Below, in pieces: positions 8,810-20,300 of a DNA stretch of 64,000 nt (the first letter of the stretch is position 1; each line of letters begins with the position of its first letter). The position numbers and the translations under genes were made by a program. Under the pieces are notes generated by a model. That model was not told where the DNA came from, did no database searches, and saw only the letters and a list, made by a program, of their open reading frames with translations. The stretch is from assembly GCA_018350325.1 (NCBI GenBank), contig JAEVLN010000010.1, forward strand, positions 868,001 through 932,000, read 5' to 3'. This stretch comes from Globodera rostochiensis (Eukaryota > Nematoda > Chromadorea > Rhabditida > Heteroderidae).

Positions 8810-11800
8810 ATGTCAAACTCGCAAGAACCCATCCAACTCCCTTCCCCTCAGCCGACATCCCCTCAGGGGCATAATGCCAATAACAACGCTAATAATGGCA
8901 CTCTCAGTGGCAAATCTTTCACTGTGGAAATGGTCATGTTCCTGTTCATGTGCTCGATGATGATCAAATTTCCCGTGTTCCAATCGCTGCTTTATGAAAA
9001 GGCATGCCTGAACTCTGGAAAATTTGTGAGCTTTTTTTATTGTTAATATTTTTAAGACTAAAAATGGACAAAAAATGTTTAAAAAACAATATTTATGACG
9101 TTTGACATATATATATGTATGCATATTTTATCAAATTATAATAATTATCCATCAAATTACTTTGGAATGCCTAAATACCCGTTTTTTATATTTTTAATCA
9201 ATTATTTTCCCCTCATCAGAATCAAAGTGTGTGCGCGGATGTACGAGCTGTGCACAAAGATGTTCAGCTGCAGCGTGAGGCAAACCATATGCTGGTGAGA
9301 ATTAGGCCAATTTCGGGACCGGGATTCCGACCCAATCTCTCAAAAATGGTCGGTCGAACTGCCGGCTTGGGATCCCGACAAATTCCACATGATTTTAGGA
9401 TGCCGTGGGATTTTTTGGATTGAGAATAATCTCAAAATTGCCTGAGGCGCCGTCAGTTTTAAACTCTTTATGTTATTGTTAAAATTTTTTGCAAAAAAAC
9501 TTTGATCAAATCAATCCCGCGGGATCCCAATTCCGTCCGTTCTCGATTCTGTTCGTATTCCCCCCCCCCCATTCAGTTGGCCTCATCACTTTGTCTGCTT
9601 GGCCCTTCCATTCCAATGGCACTGCTTCTCGGAGCGCGTAAGGCCCAAATTTTTGATTATGTAGAGCCCGCATTCTCGAGATTTCGAGCCGAGTTGAGAA
9701 ACGATTAATCGAAATTTTGGCTTGACCGAGACTTTATGAGATCTCAAATCAGTGCTCAATTTCGGGCTCTATTTCTGATGCCAATTCCAGCCATTTTTCC
9801 GTTTCAAGTTTTGCATTTTTTCAGTGTTCGACTCGTGGAGCACGCGCCGCTCTCTTATGATCCCCCTGCTCGGTTTGCCCTTTAACTTACTTCAACACCG
9901 GTTTTGAGATCAAATCAGGCTAAAAATGATCAGACAGAAAGTTGTTCTTTATGTTTCTCCTCAATACGACATTAATCTTATTTGCATATGCACGTTCCTT
10001 TTCGGGGGGTCCTGATCACGAATTTGACGATTAGATTTTGTCAAATCAGTTTCCCGTAATTGCATGAATATTTGTGAGAGGATCAATAAAAGTTCATTTT
10101 GTTAGAAAATAATGCTAAAAATTAAAAATTTCAACTACTCGATGGAAAATCATGAATTCTAATGTCTTGATCAGGGCACTCCCGAAAATCTGGGTATGCA
10201 AATTTCTGGGTCAAAATAATGGGGGAAAATTCCTCCCGGGTTGCCAAATTTACAAAATCATTCATTGTTTCAACATAACTTTTTGTCACAGTCGTAGGTC
10301 TCTGATCATTGCAACCCCATGGGGGCGGGGGGCGGGGAATCAAATTGTTACACAATTTTATACATCCCTCCAAGGAGTACTGCTCGGTGACCTGAACTAC
10401 GTGCTACAAACTTACTTTCTGCACTGGAATGTCTATTTTTTGCTGATCAGTGATCTGTTGTTTGGTTTCGCCGGCGGCTTCACTTCCGTCATCGGTGCGT
10501 TTATTTGCCAAATTTGGCATCTAGCCAAGGGTTGAGAGAAAATGAAATATTCCAAAAATAAATTTAACATTTTCGAGAATACTAATTGCAGGATTGCTAT
10601 TTGCCTACAGCGTTAAAATGGCTTCGACTGGATTTCGTTCTGTTCGGGTGAGTGAGTATCATCAATCAGAGTCATTCTCACTGATCTGATCAGTGAACAA
10701 ATATTTTAAGAAAAAAATAATAGTTTCAATTTCACAAATTTTCTTTAATTTTAAAATTTGATTGAATAGTGCTTCAAAAAAATAGTTCGAGTTATAGGCC
10801 CCAAACTCCAAACACTCAAAACCAACTTTAATAGGGCTTCTAAGGTAAAAAACGCCTAAACAATTCAAAATTTTGGCGTGCTCGACCACAACGCTAATTT
10901 AAATTTTCCTATGGACAACTGAGTCCAGTCCCCGTTGATTGGACATTTCAGTACAAGGTCTTAACCCCGGGTTGAAGGTCGAGCGCGCTAAAATTGTGAA
11001 TCATTTAGGCACTTTTAGCACTTTAGAAAAGCTATTAATTGGACTTTTGAGAACTATGACGGAATTTTTCCAAAAATAGTTTAGAATTTCCCACAAATAA
11101 TTGTCAGGTTGCCACCATGGAGGGCTCGCTTGGCCTCGGAGTGATGAGTGGCCTTCTTCTGTCCGGCCAACTTCGACAGTCCGTCTTTTACAGTATTTGT
11201 ATTACTGTAATTTATTTGTTTTTCGATTGATCAGTCCATCACTAATCCGGTGATGTGTTCAACTGATTGATTTTTTGCTTTGATTTTTTGAAAATGTCTC
11301 GGATTACAAAGAATCCAGAAACCGAGAGTAATTCAGTCAAACCCCGGGAAGTTTGTTCCGGAAAAAACCATAGATTCTGAGCATTTGTAAGCCCCAGTTT
11401 TTTTTGCTCCGCTTCCGATGCACGAAATGGAAAAATCTTTATTTATCCCGGGCACTTGAAAATGTTCTCTGTTCTCCTCAACATGTTCAGGTCGTTCGGC
11501 TACACCTGGGTGTTCGGACTGCTCATTTTTCTGCACATGCTTATTCTGGTCATCATTGTGCTGTTCATCCCTGAACTGGCACCGCATGGGACGGAAGAGC
11601 GTCGAATGAGCAGCAGGCGACGGCATTCACTTCTTCCGCCCGACGAAAGGGGAGGGAGGGAAGAGGGAAGTGTGGACGGGGAACGGCACCAAGGTGTGCC
11701 TTTTTTAAAATTATATTTTTTCATAACCAGATATTGCTAAACATTTTGTGCAAAATTGCAATTTTATTAATATTTGCCTGAAAAATTGCTAACATTTTGT

Positions 11801-13792
11801 GCAAAATAGCAATTTTATTAAGATTTGCCCGAAAAATTGCTAACATTTTGTGCAAAATAGCAATTTTATTAAGATTTGCCCGAAAAATTGCTAACATTTT
11901 GTGTAACATTGCAATTTTATTAATTCTGAAAAAAATAGGCTGAATAGACCCCCCCCCCCTTTTTTTGGGGGGAACAATAGAGCCCCCCGGGGGTAGAGGA
12001 ATTACGGTAATCTAAAAACAGATTTCCATTCCCTTTCAACAATTTTCATATCCCGTTCTGTTGAGTAGCGTGGCGCAGTTGGTTGATGGTAGGTCCCTTA
12101 GCCAGGGACCGAAAGTTCAAAATTTGGATTCCCATCGCGTCAGAAATTCTCTACCCACTCGCTACCCAACATTTTTGTGTTATTTTTAAAATGTTAATTT
12201 TTATTTAAATACTTCAAAATTTATATTTGAAATTTACACATAGTAATTAATCATCATCAGATGAAAATGGGACCAGCAGCAGAAGCGCGGGCAGTACATT
12301 TTGGTGTTTTGCGTTCATTCAAAAACGGCTGGCGGACATTGGCCGGGTGTACCGTGCCAAGCGTGCGCCGTCGGCGCAGCGATGCCTTAACATTGTGCTT
12401 GATCGCCCTCGGGGTTTGTTTTTTTGTTTTGACACAGAATTTTAAAAACAAAAAAAAAAAGATGCCGCCAGGGATGGACAAAATTCAGTTTTTTATATAT
12501 TAAATCCTCCTAATTGTTGTGGGATGCATGGAATTTAAAAATGTGCAGGTGAATTTGTTCACTTCCGCTGGCTTGCGCGACATTTTGTACTCCTTTCTGC
12601 GCTACCGTCTCCAGTGGACCGACCGCGAGTTCGGCTTGTACAGCGGGTCGAACAGCGCGCTGAACAGTCTGAGTGTAATGGGCACGAACATTTTTAAATT
12701 AAAAACTGAGAAGACTTTTCTCGGTTCGAGAGCGAGACTCTTGAGCATTCCAACTTCAGGTGATGCTGCTTTACCCACTGCTGCATCGGCGTGCCCATTT
12801 TGGCGATCTGCAGCTTGCCCTCGGCGGTTTGTTGGCCAAAATCGTGCGTGACCTTTTGTTGGCGTTCGCCTCGTCCGCCGTGTTGGTCTCAGTCGCGCTG
12901 GGCCCCGCCGTGCTCAGTCGCTTTCCGACCACCGGCATGCGCGCACTTGCCAGCGCCTGCGTACAGCAGCACGAACAGGGTAGGTAAACACTGTACTGTA
13001 CAAAGTGAGGGGTACGGTCTTCGAACGGTTAGCTATTGTAGGGGGCTATATATAGCCCCTGGGGGCACCCCATTTGTCTACGGATTTTGATTGGCCTTGA
13101 TTTGTTAATTAAACCCATAATGTTGTGAGACTCAATTTTTGATCATCATTAACGGAAAGTGAAATTTTGAAAATGTTCTCGGTGCGACGTCAATGATAAA
13201 AAAAAAAGTACAAATAATTTTACTTTGTCCTTAATTTTGTCAAAAATCCTTAATTTGTGCACAGTGTCCTTAAAAAGTTTTAGTGGACTTATTTGTTGTC
13301 GTTGTATTTTTAAAAAAAAAATTGTTAAGATTTGTACAAATTTTGAATAATAATGTTTTTTGATGAAACCCCAAAAATCGCATTTTTAATCTGCTTCAGG
13401 CAAAGTCTTTGCACTGATCGCCCTCATGGACGGCGTCGCGTCGCTTTGCGCTTCGCTGTTCTTCAACGGTTTCTACCCGTACACGCTGAACTTCTTTGCC
13501 GGCACAATGCTCCTCGTCGCTGTCCTTTTGCTCGCCATTCCGCTCATTCTGCTTGCGTATGTCGCGCATTAAACTTACTTAAACTGTTCAAAAAATGATC
13601 GATCAGATTCCGCGTTTCAAAACATGTGTAGAGTATATCATGTGATGCATCGCCATATTATTTAAATTAATTATTTATTTAATTTTTACAATTATTTTTT
13701 GTTTTCCATTCAGTAAAATTCATTTCACCGGTTTGGACAAAACGCTGCTGCAACTGGAGAATCAAAATGCTGCTGCAATTGCAGCGCAGTAA
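8810..13792 (+). CDS. SLC46-like major facilitator (folate/heme-type) transporter
   Basis: Thirteen exons give about 533 residues: 8810-9025, 9220-9294, 9577-9637, 9825-9872, 10375-10494, 10592-10647, 11108-11178, 11491-11693, 12244-12413, 12549-12674, 12760-12979, 13400-13556, 13714-13792. The cytosolic Asn/Pro-rich N-terminus is followed by TM1 (VEMVMFLFMCSMMIKFPVFQ) and YEKACLN. Next come CADV...QREANHML, the MFS loop FDSWSTRRSLMIPLLG, and VLQTYFLHWNVYFLL. The second half has LFTSAGLRDILY, WTDREFGLYSG, a PLL motif and CVQQHEQGKVFALIALMDGVASL, the last matching the conserved SLC46 DEQGKVFA region. About twelve membrane segments are expected, and the likely role is proton-coupled import of a folate or heme-like solute. 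Exons 4, 7 and 9 depend on weak splice sites and are the least certain. A SINE-like repeat lies in intron 8. Confidence 0.8.
9661..9772. repeat. Hairpin repeat TAGAGCCCG...CGGGCTCTA in an SLC46 intron
   Basis: The inverted ends TAGAGCCCG and CGGGCTCTA enclose words such as CTCGAGATTTCGAG and GAGATCTC. It is related to 755-895 and 54961-55258. No convincing target duplication. Confidence 0.55.
11735..11930 (+). repeat. Tandem repeat, about 59 bp, three to four copies
   Basis: Each copy contains ATTGCTAACATTTTGTGC, AAAATAGCAATTTTATTA and TTGCCCGAAAAA. A degenerate copy of the same composite (repeat, poly-C, ACAATAGAGCCCC) recurs at 14090-14330. Confidence 0.8.
12061..12170 (+). mobile_element. 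tRNA-derived SINE-like sequence
   Basis: TGGCGCAGTTGG at 12071-12082 fits a Pol III box A. A stem GGTCCC/GGGACC around the 7-nt loop TTAGCCA resembles an anticodon arm (AGC, alanine). GTTCAAAAT near 12116 is a degenerate box B. The T-arm and acceptor stem do not fold as a functional tRNA, so it reads as a tRNA-derived SINE head. A fragment of its 3' part (CGCGTCAGAGATTGCCTACC) recurs at 14289-14325. It lies inside intron 8 of the SLC46-like gene. Confidence 0.5.
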
Positions 13793-14089
13793 TTTGCCGA
13801 AACTTTTGAATATCAGCAGGAGGATTTTGCTTGACCTCTTAATAAATTAAGCATTTTTAACATTTTAATATTTTTTAGAAATACGATTTTTAGTCCTTTA
13901 ACTATTTTTTTCTGTTGTTTTGTTTCGATTGATGAGATATGCATAAAAACATCTCTTTAAGTAAATGTAGTTTTGACGAGCTCCCTACCCGAGTGTCGAA
14001 CAGAACAAAAAAATGTGCAAGTGTCGAATGTCCGTCCCAGTGTCAAAAAAGGGTCAATTTGCTGAGCAAAAATTCGGAATTTTATAATT

Positions 14090-14330
14090 TTTTGTTGATA
14101 ACTTCAATAAATTTTGTATGTTTTTTACCTGGGGATTGCCAAAGGGTCAAAATTGTAATATCGCTAAAAATTTGTTCAAAAAATTGCAAATTTTGTTAAT
14201 ATTTTCTGAATAATAGATTGCATTGAACAATAGAGCCCCCCCCCCCCCCCCCCCCCCTACTGGAGAACAATAGAGCCCCTGGAGGCTTCGCGTCAGAGAT
14301 TGCCTACCCACTCGTATCTCCACCTATTTT
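14090..14330 (+). repeat. Second, partial copy of the tandem/poly-C/SINE composite
   Basis: It holds degenerate ATTGCAAATTTTGTTAATATT words, a run of about 20 C, the words ACAATAGAGCCCC and the SINE 3' part CGTCAGAGATTGCCTACC. The order is the same as at 11735-12170, which shows that the whole composite was duplicated. The preceding 13793-14089 holds no supported gene. Confidence 0.55.
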
Positions 14331-14518
14331 TATTGACTTACCTATTGGCGTAATTGATTTTCGTCAATTTTTATTGTATATTTTATTTTATCTAATTACT
14401 TATATTATTTTCTAGCGTTGGTAAAATTATGTTATATTTTATTTAAAGTAAAAAAGGTCCTTTTTGTTTTTGCCCCCCCCCCTCAAAAAAAGTGTTTTTC
14501 TATATAAAATTTGGAGCA

Positions 14519-15421
14519 ATGTTGTTCTTATCAACGATATTCTTTGTGTTGACATTTGTGTCCGGCAAAACAACAAAAGTTGAGATCAATTCGGGAAACC
14601 GACAAAACTTTGTACTTTCTGCTGATGAAGACGAGATCTTTGCAGATTTCAAAGGTTCTTTCTTTCTCAGAGGGTGGAAAATTTGTTATTAAAAACATTT
14701 TTTTGCAGAATTTTTGAAGAGCGGAAAAGCCACGGAAAAATCACTGATCGATTGGGCATTGATCAACGGATGCAAAATTGTTGTTGGCGAATTGCAGAAT
14801 AAATTCAAATATGGGGGCAGTGACTGTTCAGCAAATATCTCTCAACTTGAAGAAAAAGTCGCGCAAATTTGCAATCAAAAAATTGGATCTTCTGCATCAA
14901 TTTTGGCCGACAAATCAGCACTGATCAAAATGGGTCAGTGCGTTTTGGATCAACTTCAGTTGGAGGAACAGCAAGTTCAAAATGCATTGGCAAATGGACA
15001 AAATGCCAAGCGAAAAGTGGCACTCTTCGAATTTGGCACTTTAATCAAAGCATTTTTGAACGAATTGCCTGAGGAGTGGGGCAAAAATAACCTCGTAAAA
15101 TTGTTAAACTCTAAGAAACAACTGTTGCCCAGCGATTTGATCGACGCTCTCCTCAACAAATTGAGTTTAATAGTCGACGACGGCGGACGGATTGGCACCG
15201 AAAAATCGGAGAAATTTACCGAAAATCGCCAAAAACGTCCTGGAAATTTTAGGAAATCAAAACAACTCGCGCAGAGAAGAAAGCGCCGTGAGGGCTTAAG
15301 TTTTTATGATTATATTAAAATGATCGTTTTACTTGCCCTTTTTGGTCAAGTGAGCATTATCGCATTTTTGCTACTTCTGCTCCTTCTCCCCATCGCATTA
15401 CAAAGGCCTAAGCCGGAATGA
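14519..15421 (+). CDS. Predicted secreted or type I membrane protein, unknown family
   Basis: Two exons, 14519-14654 and 14709-15421, phase 1, 282 residues, with a 54-bp intron. An N-terminal signal peptide (MLFLSTIFFVLTFVSG) is followed by a mostly helical region with a few cysteines (NGCKIVV, SDCSAN, QICNQK, QCVLDQL). Then come a very basic stretch (QLAQRRKRRE) and a strong hydrophobic segment near residues 246-275 (VLLALFGQVSIIAFLLLLLL) with a short RPKPE tail. This suggests a protein anchored in the secretory pathway or at the plasma membrane with a lumenal domain. No known domain is recognised. The GC content and intron size resemble the neighbouring real genes. Confidence 0.7.
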
Positions 15422-15964
15422 ACAAAATGGATTTTCTGTGGAAATTTTTTGCAAAAAATTTGAAATATATCAAATCTGAAGTTTTACTATTTATGTATTT
15501 CTTATTTTTTAATCAGTAGAATTTATTTTTCTTCCCAAATTTCAAACTGTTATCTTTTTGGTCATTAGAAAACCTATAAAATTGTTTTGGGTGATTTGGA
15601 GTCTTGGAGCTATTTTGAACTTTGTTGAAGACATTTCACTTTTCGCACAATTCCTGATACATATTTATCATTTTAGAATTTTCAATTGAAATATTTTAAG
15701 CATTTTTATTTAAAAATAAAATTGCCTTTGAATTTATCTATAAAGTAGGGTTATCATCCTGACCCCGCTCCGCATTCATTTATTTTTGCCAAGACAAGGC
15801 TATGGTCTAGAAATTTATTTCTTTTTTTTCATAAAAAATCAGGCACCAAATCGATGACCTCTGGTGGTTTGTCTGATTAAAATGCGCTCAAAAAAAGAAT
15901 TTTTGAATTAATTCATCACATTTTTTCTGAATTTTGCTTCAATTTTCGTATCAATAAAAAAAAA
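15422..15964. other. Intergenic, no gene seen
   Basis: AT-rich, with polyadenylation-like AATAAAAT near 15715 for the preceding gene. No supported feature. Confidence 0.4.
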
Positions 15965-16061
15965 TATGAAATTTTGGCCATTAATTTTAGTGTTTCGCCA
16001 TAAAATAATAAAAACATGAAGGATGAGGAGAAGCCTAAATTATCAGGGCCCAACTAAAGAA
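15965..16061 (+). pseudogene. Relic of the signal-peptide HTH-array gene family
   Basis: The stretch begins ATGAAATTTTGGCCATTAAT, matching the signal-peptide codons of the gene at 27839. It then jumps to GATGAGGAGAAGCCTAAATT and TCAGGGCCCAACT, matching codons about 40-60 of that gene. An internal deletion and stop codons have destroyed the frame, and no HTH unit follows. It is a dead N-terminal fragment, showing that the family has spread and decayed locally. Confidence 0.75.
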
Positions 16062-16515
16062 TAATTATTCCAATGCATATTATTTATTTGTGGGGATGGA
16101 GTCCAAAAGAACGACGTTGCTGGGGCTACAAATATCACCAATTTTAAGGAATCTTTGGGTCGGAGAAAAGAGTGAACACATTAAAAATACTAATGGGTTT
16201 CTTTTATTCATTGGAGGGATCAGATGGATGGGATTCAACTTGTCCTTCTCCAAAAAACAGCGCATATATTTAATCAATCAATGCTCCCAGGAATGAAAAT
16301 TTTCAAAAGTCTCATTTGGCAGGCAAAAAAGTGCCTGATTTCTGTCTGAAAAGCCTAATTTTGGCATCATGGCTTGCCAAAAAGCCACAAAATGAGGCTA
16401 AACCGTCAGATCTGGTACCCGTGTATTTAATTCCACCAAATTTGTTGTGACAGGCCAACATTTTTTTGCATTCGTAAATAATCATTTTCCATATTTTTTT
16501 AATAAAAAAAAAACA

Positions 16516-16958
16516 ATGTTCGTAATTGTTTGGTTGACGACTTTCTTTTTTATTGTGCCAACTATTTTGGCGATCAGTGACGAAGACAATTGGGGGATCA
16601 GTGACGAAGACGATTGGGCGATCAGTAACGAATGCAACGTGAGCATTTTAAAATGTTATAAATCATTGAAAATGCCATTCAGATTTCAAAATTTTGAAAA
16701 CCCGGAGTTTACGAAAGTGTTTTTATTTTTGAAATTTTTCAGTGCCCTCCAAATGAGGAGCCAGGCCAGAATAGTTGCAACGGATGTGAGCCAAAGTGTG
16801 ACGACGACGACGACTCGCTGCTAGATTGCACACTGATGTTCTGCTCGTGTTCATGCGACTGCAAGAATGGATTGGTGCGCAACTCGCGCACGAATCAATG
16901 CATTCCGCAAGAACAATGCCCCGAAGAAACAGTGAACAAAATGGATGGAAGAAAATGA
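16516..16958 (+). CDS. Secreted TIL-type cysteine-rich protein (protease-inhibitor fold)
   Basis: Two exons, 16516-16638 and 16743-16958, phase 0, 112 residues. The signal peptide (MFVIVWLTTFFFIVPTILA) is followed by a short acidic repeat (ISDEDNW, ISDEDDW, ISNE). A domain with twelve cysteines then runs from ECNCPPNEE to QCIPQEQCP, including the CSCSCDCKNG cluster. The ending CK-G-V...R-S..-C...-C fits trypsin-inhibitor-like (TIL) modules, which usually carry ten cysteines and block serine proteases. The two extra cysteines and the acidic lead repeat are unusual. It is probably exported; the target protease is unknown. Confidence 0.75.
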
Positions 16959-17274
16959 CTGATAAAATAATTTTGGAATATTTTAATTCCTATTCTAACA
17001 AAAGTAAAATCGAACCGACCGGAAAGATGTCAATTTCGTTTAATTAAATAAATCTTCCCCCTCTGCGATCTCAAAATTTTTAAAATCCTCATCGGAGCAT
17101 TAAAAAATCCTCATTTGATACCAAAAATTCGTCATTTCATCATTTTAACCCAAAAATGATGTTATCTTCACTTCATTCATTATATTTATTGGTACTAACA
17201 ATTGATTTTGAGAACTTCCTGTCACGAAAAAACATTTTTAGCAATTTTACATAATTTTTTTGCGCGGGATTTTT

Positions 17275-17327
17275 CAAATTTTTTTAGAAAAAAGGGAGGG
17301 GGTCCTGCGGTGCCGATAGGCGCGGCC
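17275..17327 (-). repeat. GC-rich dispersed core at the left edge of the satellite
   Basis: GCGGTGCCGATAGGCGC and flanking GGGAGGGGGT plus GCGCGGGATTTTTC match, in reverse complement, the cores at 6520-6550 and 41250-41300. The satellite starts immediately to its right. Confidence 0.65.
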
Positions 17328-20300
17328 GGTAAAAATTTTAATTCCAGAATTAACCAATTTCCAAAATTAACGATTTTCATTAACCGGTTAATTCCAGATT
17401 AACCTATATCCAAAATTAACCGGTTAATTCCAGAATTAACCAATTTCCATTAACCGGTTAATTCCAGAATTAACCTATTTCCAAAATTAACCGGTTAATT
17501 CCAGAATTAACCAATTTCCATTAACCGGTTAATTCCAGAATTAAGCGATTTCCAAAATAACCGGTTAATTCCAGAATTAACCAATTTCCATTAACCGGTT
17601 AACCGATTTCCAAAATTAACGATTTTCATTAACCGGTTAATTCCAGATTAACCTATATCCAAAATAACCGGTTAATTCCAGAATTAACCAATTTCCATTA
17701 ACCGGTTAATTCCAGAATTAACCTATTTCCAAAATTAACCGGTTAATTCCAGAATTAACCAATTTCCAAAATGAACGATTTCCATTAACCGGTTAATTCA
17801 GATTAACATATATCCAAAATTAACCGGTTAATTCCAGAATTAACCAATTTCCATTAACCGGTTGATTCCAGAATTAACCGATGATTAACCTATTTCCAAA
17901 ATTAACCGGTTAATTCCAGAATTAACCAATTTCCATTAACCGGCTAATTCCAGAATTAACCGATTTCCATTAACCGGTTAATTCCAGAATTAACCGATGA
18001 TTAACCTATTTCCAAAATTAACCGGTTAATTCCAGAATTAACCAATTTCCATTAACCGGCTAATTCCAGAATTAACCAATTTCCATTAACCAACCAATTT
18101 CCAAATTAACCGATTTCCATTAACCGGCTAATTCCAGAATTAACCGATTTCCATTAACCGGTTAATTCCAGAATTAACCGATGATTAACCTATTTCCAAA
18201 ATTAACCGGTTAATTCCAGAATTAACCAATTTCCATTAACCGGCTAATTCCAGAATTAACCGATTTCCATTAACCGGTTAATTCCAGAATTAACCGATGA
18301 TTAACCTATTTCCAAAATTAACCGGTTAATTCCAGAATTAACCAATTTCCATTAACCGGCTAATTCCAGAATTAACCAATTTCCATTAACCAACCAATTT
18401 CCAAATTAACCGATTTCCATTAACCGGCTAATTCCAGAATTAACCGATTTCCATTAACCGGTTAACCGATTTCCAAAATTAACGATTTTCATTAACCGGT
18501 TAATTCCAGATTAACCTATATCCAAAATTAACCGGTTAATTCCAGAATTAACCAATTTCCATTAACCGGTTAATTCCAGAATTAACCGATGATTAACCTA
18601 TTTCCAAAATTAACCGGTTAATTCCAGAATTAACCAATTTCCATTAACCGGCTAATTCCAGAATTAACCAATTTCCATTAACCAACCAATTTCCAAATTA
18701 ACCGATTTCCATTAACCGGCTAATTCCAGAATTAACCGATTTCCATTAACCGGTTAATTCCAGAATTAACCGATGATTAACCTATTTCCAAAATTAACCG
18801 GTTAATTCCAGAATTAACCAATTTCCATTAACCGGCTAATTCCAGAATTAACCGATTTCCATTAACCGGTTAATTCCAGAATTAACCGATGATTAACCTA
18901 TTTAAAATTAACCGGTTAATTCCAGAATTAACCAATTTCCATTAACCGGCTAATTCCAGAATTAACCGATTTCCAAAATTAACCGGTTAATTCCAGAATT
19001 AAGCGATTTCCAAAATAACCGGTTAATTCCAGAATTAACCAATTTCCATTAACCGGTTAACCGATTTCCAAAATTAACGATTTTCATTAACCGGTTAATT
19101 CCAGATTAACCTATATCCAAAATTAACCGGTTAATTCCAGAATTAACCAATTTCCATTAACCGGTTAATTCCAGAATTAACCTATTTCCAAAATTAACCG
19201 GTTAATTCCAGAATTAACCAATTTCCAAAATGAACGATTTCCATTAACCGGTTAATTCAGATTAACCTATATCCAAAATTAACCGGTTAATTCCAGAATT
19301 AACCAATTTCCATTAACCGGTTAATTCCAGAATTAACCGATGATTAACCTATTTCCAAAATTAACCGTTTAATTCCAGAATTAACCAATTTCCATTAACC
19401 GGCTAATTCCAGAATTAACCGATTTCCATTAACCGGTTAATTCCAGAATTAACCGATGATTAACCTATTTCCAAAATTAACCGGTTAATTCCAGAATTAA
19501 CCAATTTCCATTAACCGGCTAATTCCAGAATTAACCAATTTCCATTAACCAACCAATTTCCAAATTAACCGATTTCCATTAACCGGCTAATTCCAGAATT
19601 AACCGATTTCCATTAACCGGTTAATTCCAGAATTAACCGATGATTAACCTATTTCCAAAATTAACCGGTTAATTCCAGAATTAACCAATTTCCATTAACC
19701 GGCTAATTCCAGAATTAAGCGATTTCCAAAATAACCGGTTATTTCCAGAATTACCCGATTTCCATTAACCTATTTCCAAAATTAACCGGTTAATTCCATA
19801 ATTAACCAATTTCCATTAACCGGCTAATTCCAGAATTAACCAATTTCCATTAACCAACCAATTTCCAAATTAACCGATTTCCATTAACCGGCTAATTCCA
19901 GAATTAACCGATTTCCATTAACCGGTTAATTCCAGAATTAACCGATGATTAACCTATTTCCAAAATTAACCGGTTAATTCCAGAATTAACCAATTTCCAT
20001 TAACCGGCTAATTCCAGAATTAACCAATTTCCATTAACCAACCAATTTCCAAATTAACCGATGTCCATTAACCGGATAATTCCAGAATAACCGATTTCCA
20101 TGAACCGGTTAACGCTTTCCAAAATTAACGATTTTTCATTCAACCGGTAATTCCAGCATTAACCTATATCCAAATTAACGGTTACTTCCAGAAATTAACC
20201 CAATTTCCATTAACCGGTTACTTCCAGAATTAACCTGTTTCCAAATTAACCCGTTAATTCCAGAATTAACAATTTCCATTAACCGTTAATTCCAGAATTA

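Noticed and set aside
12065..12150. Functional alanine tRNA
   Set aside because: Box A and an anticodon-like arm are present, but the T-arm and acceptor stem do not pair; better explained as a SINE head.
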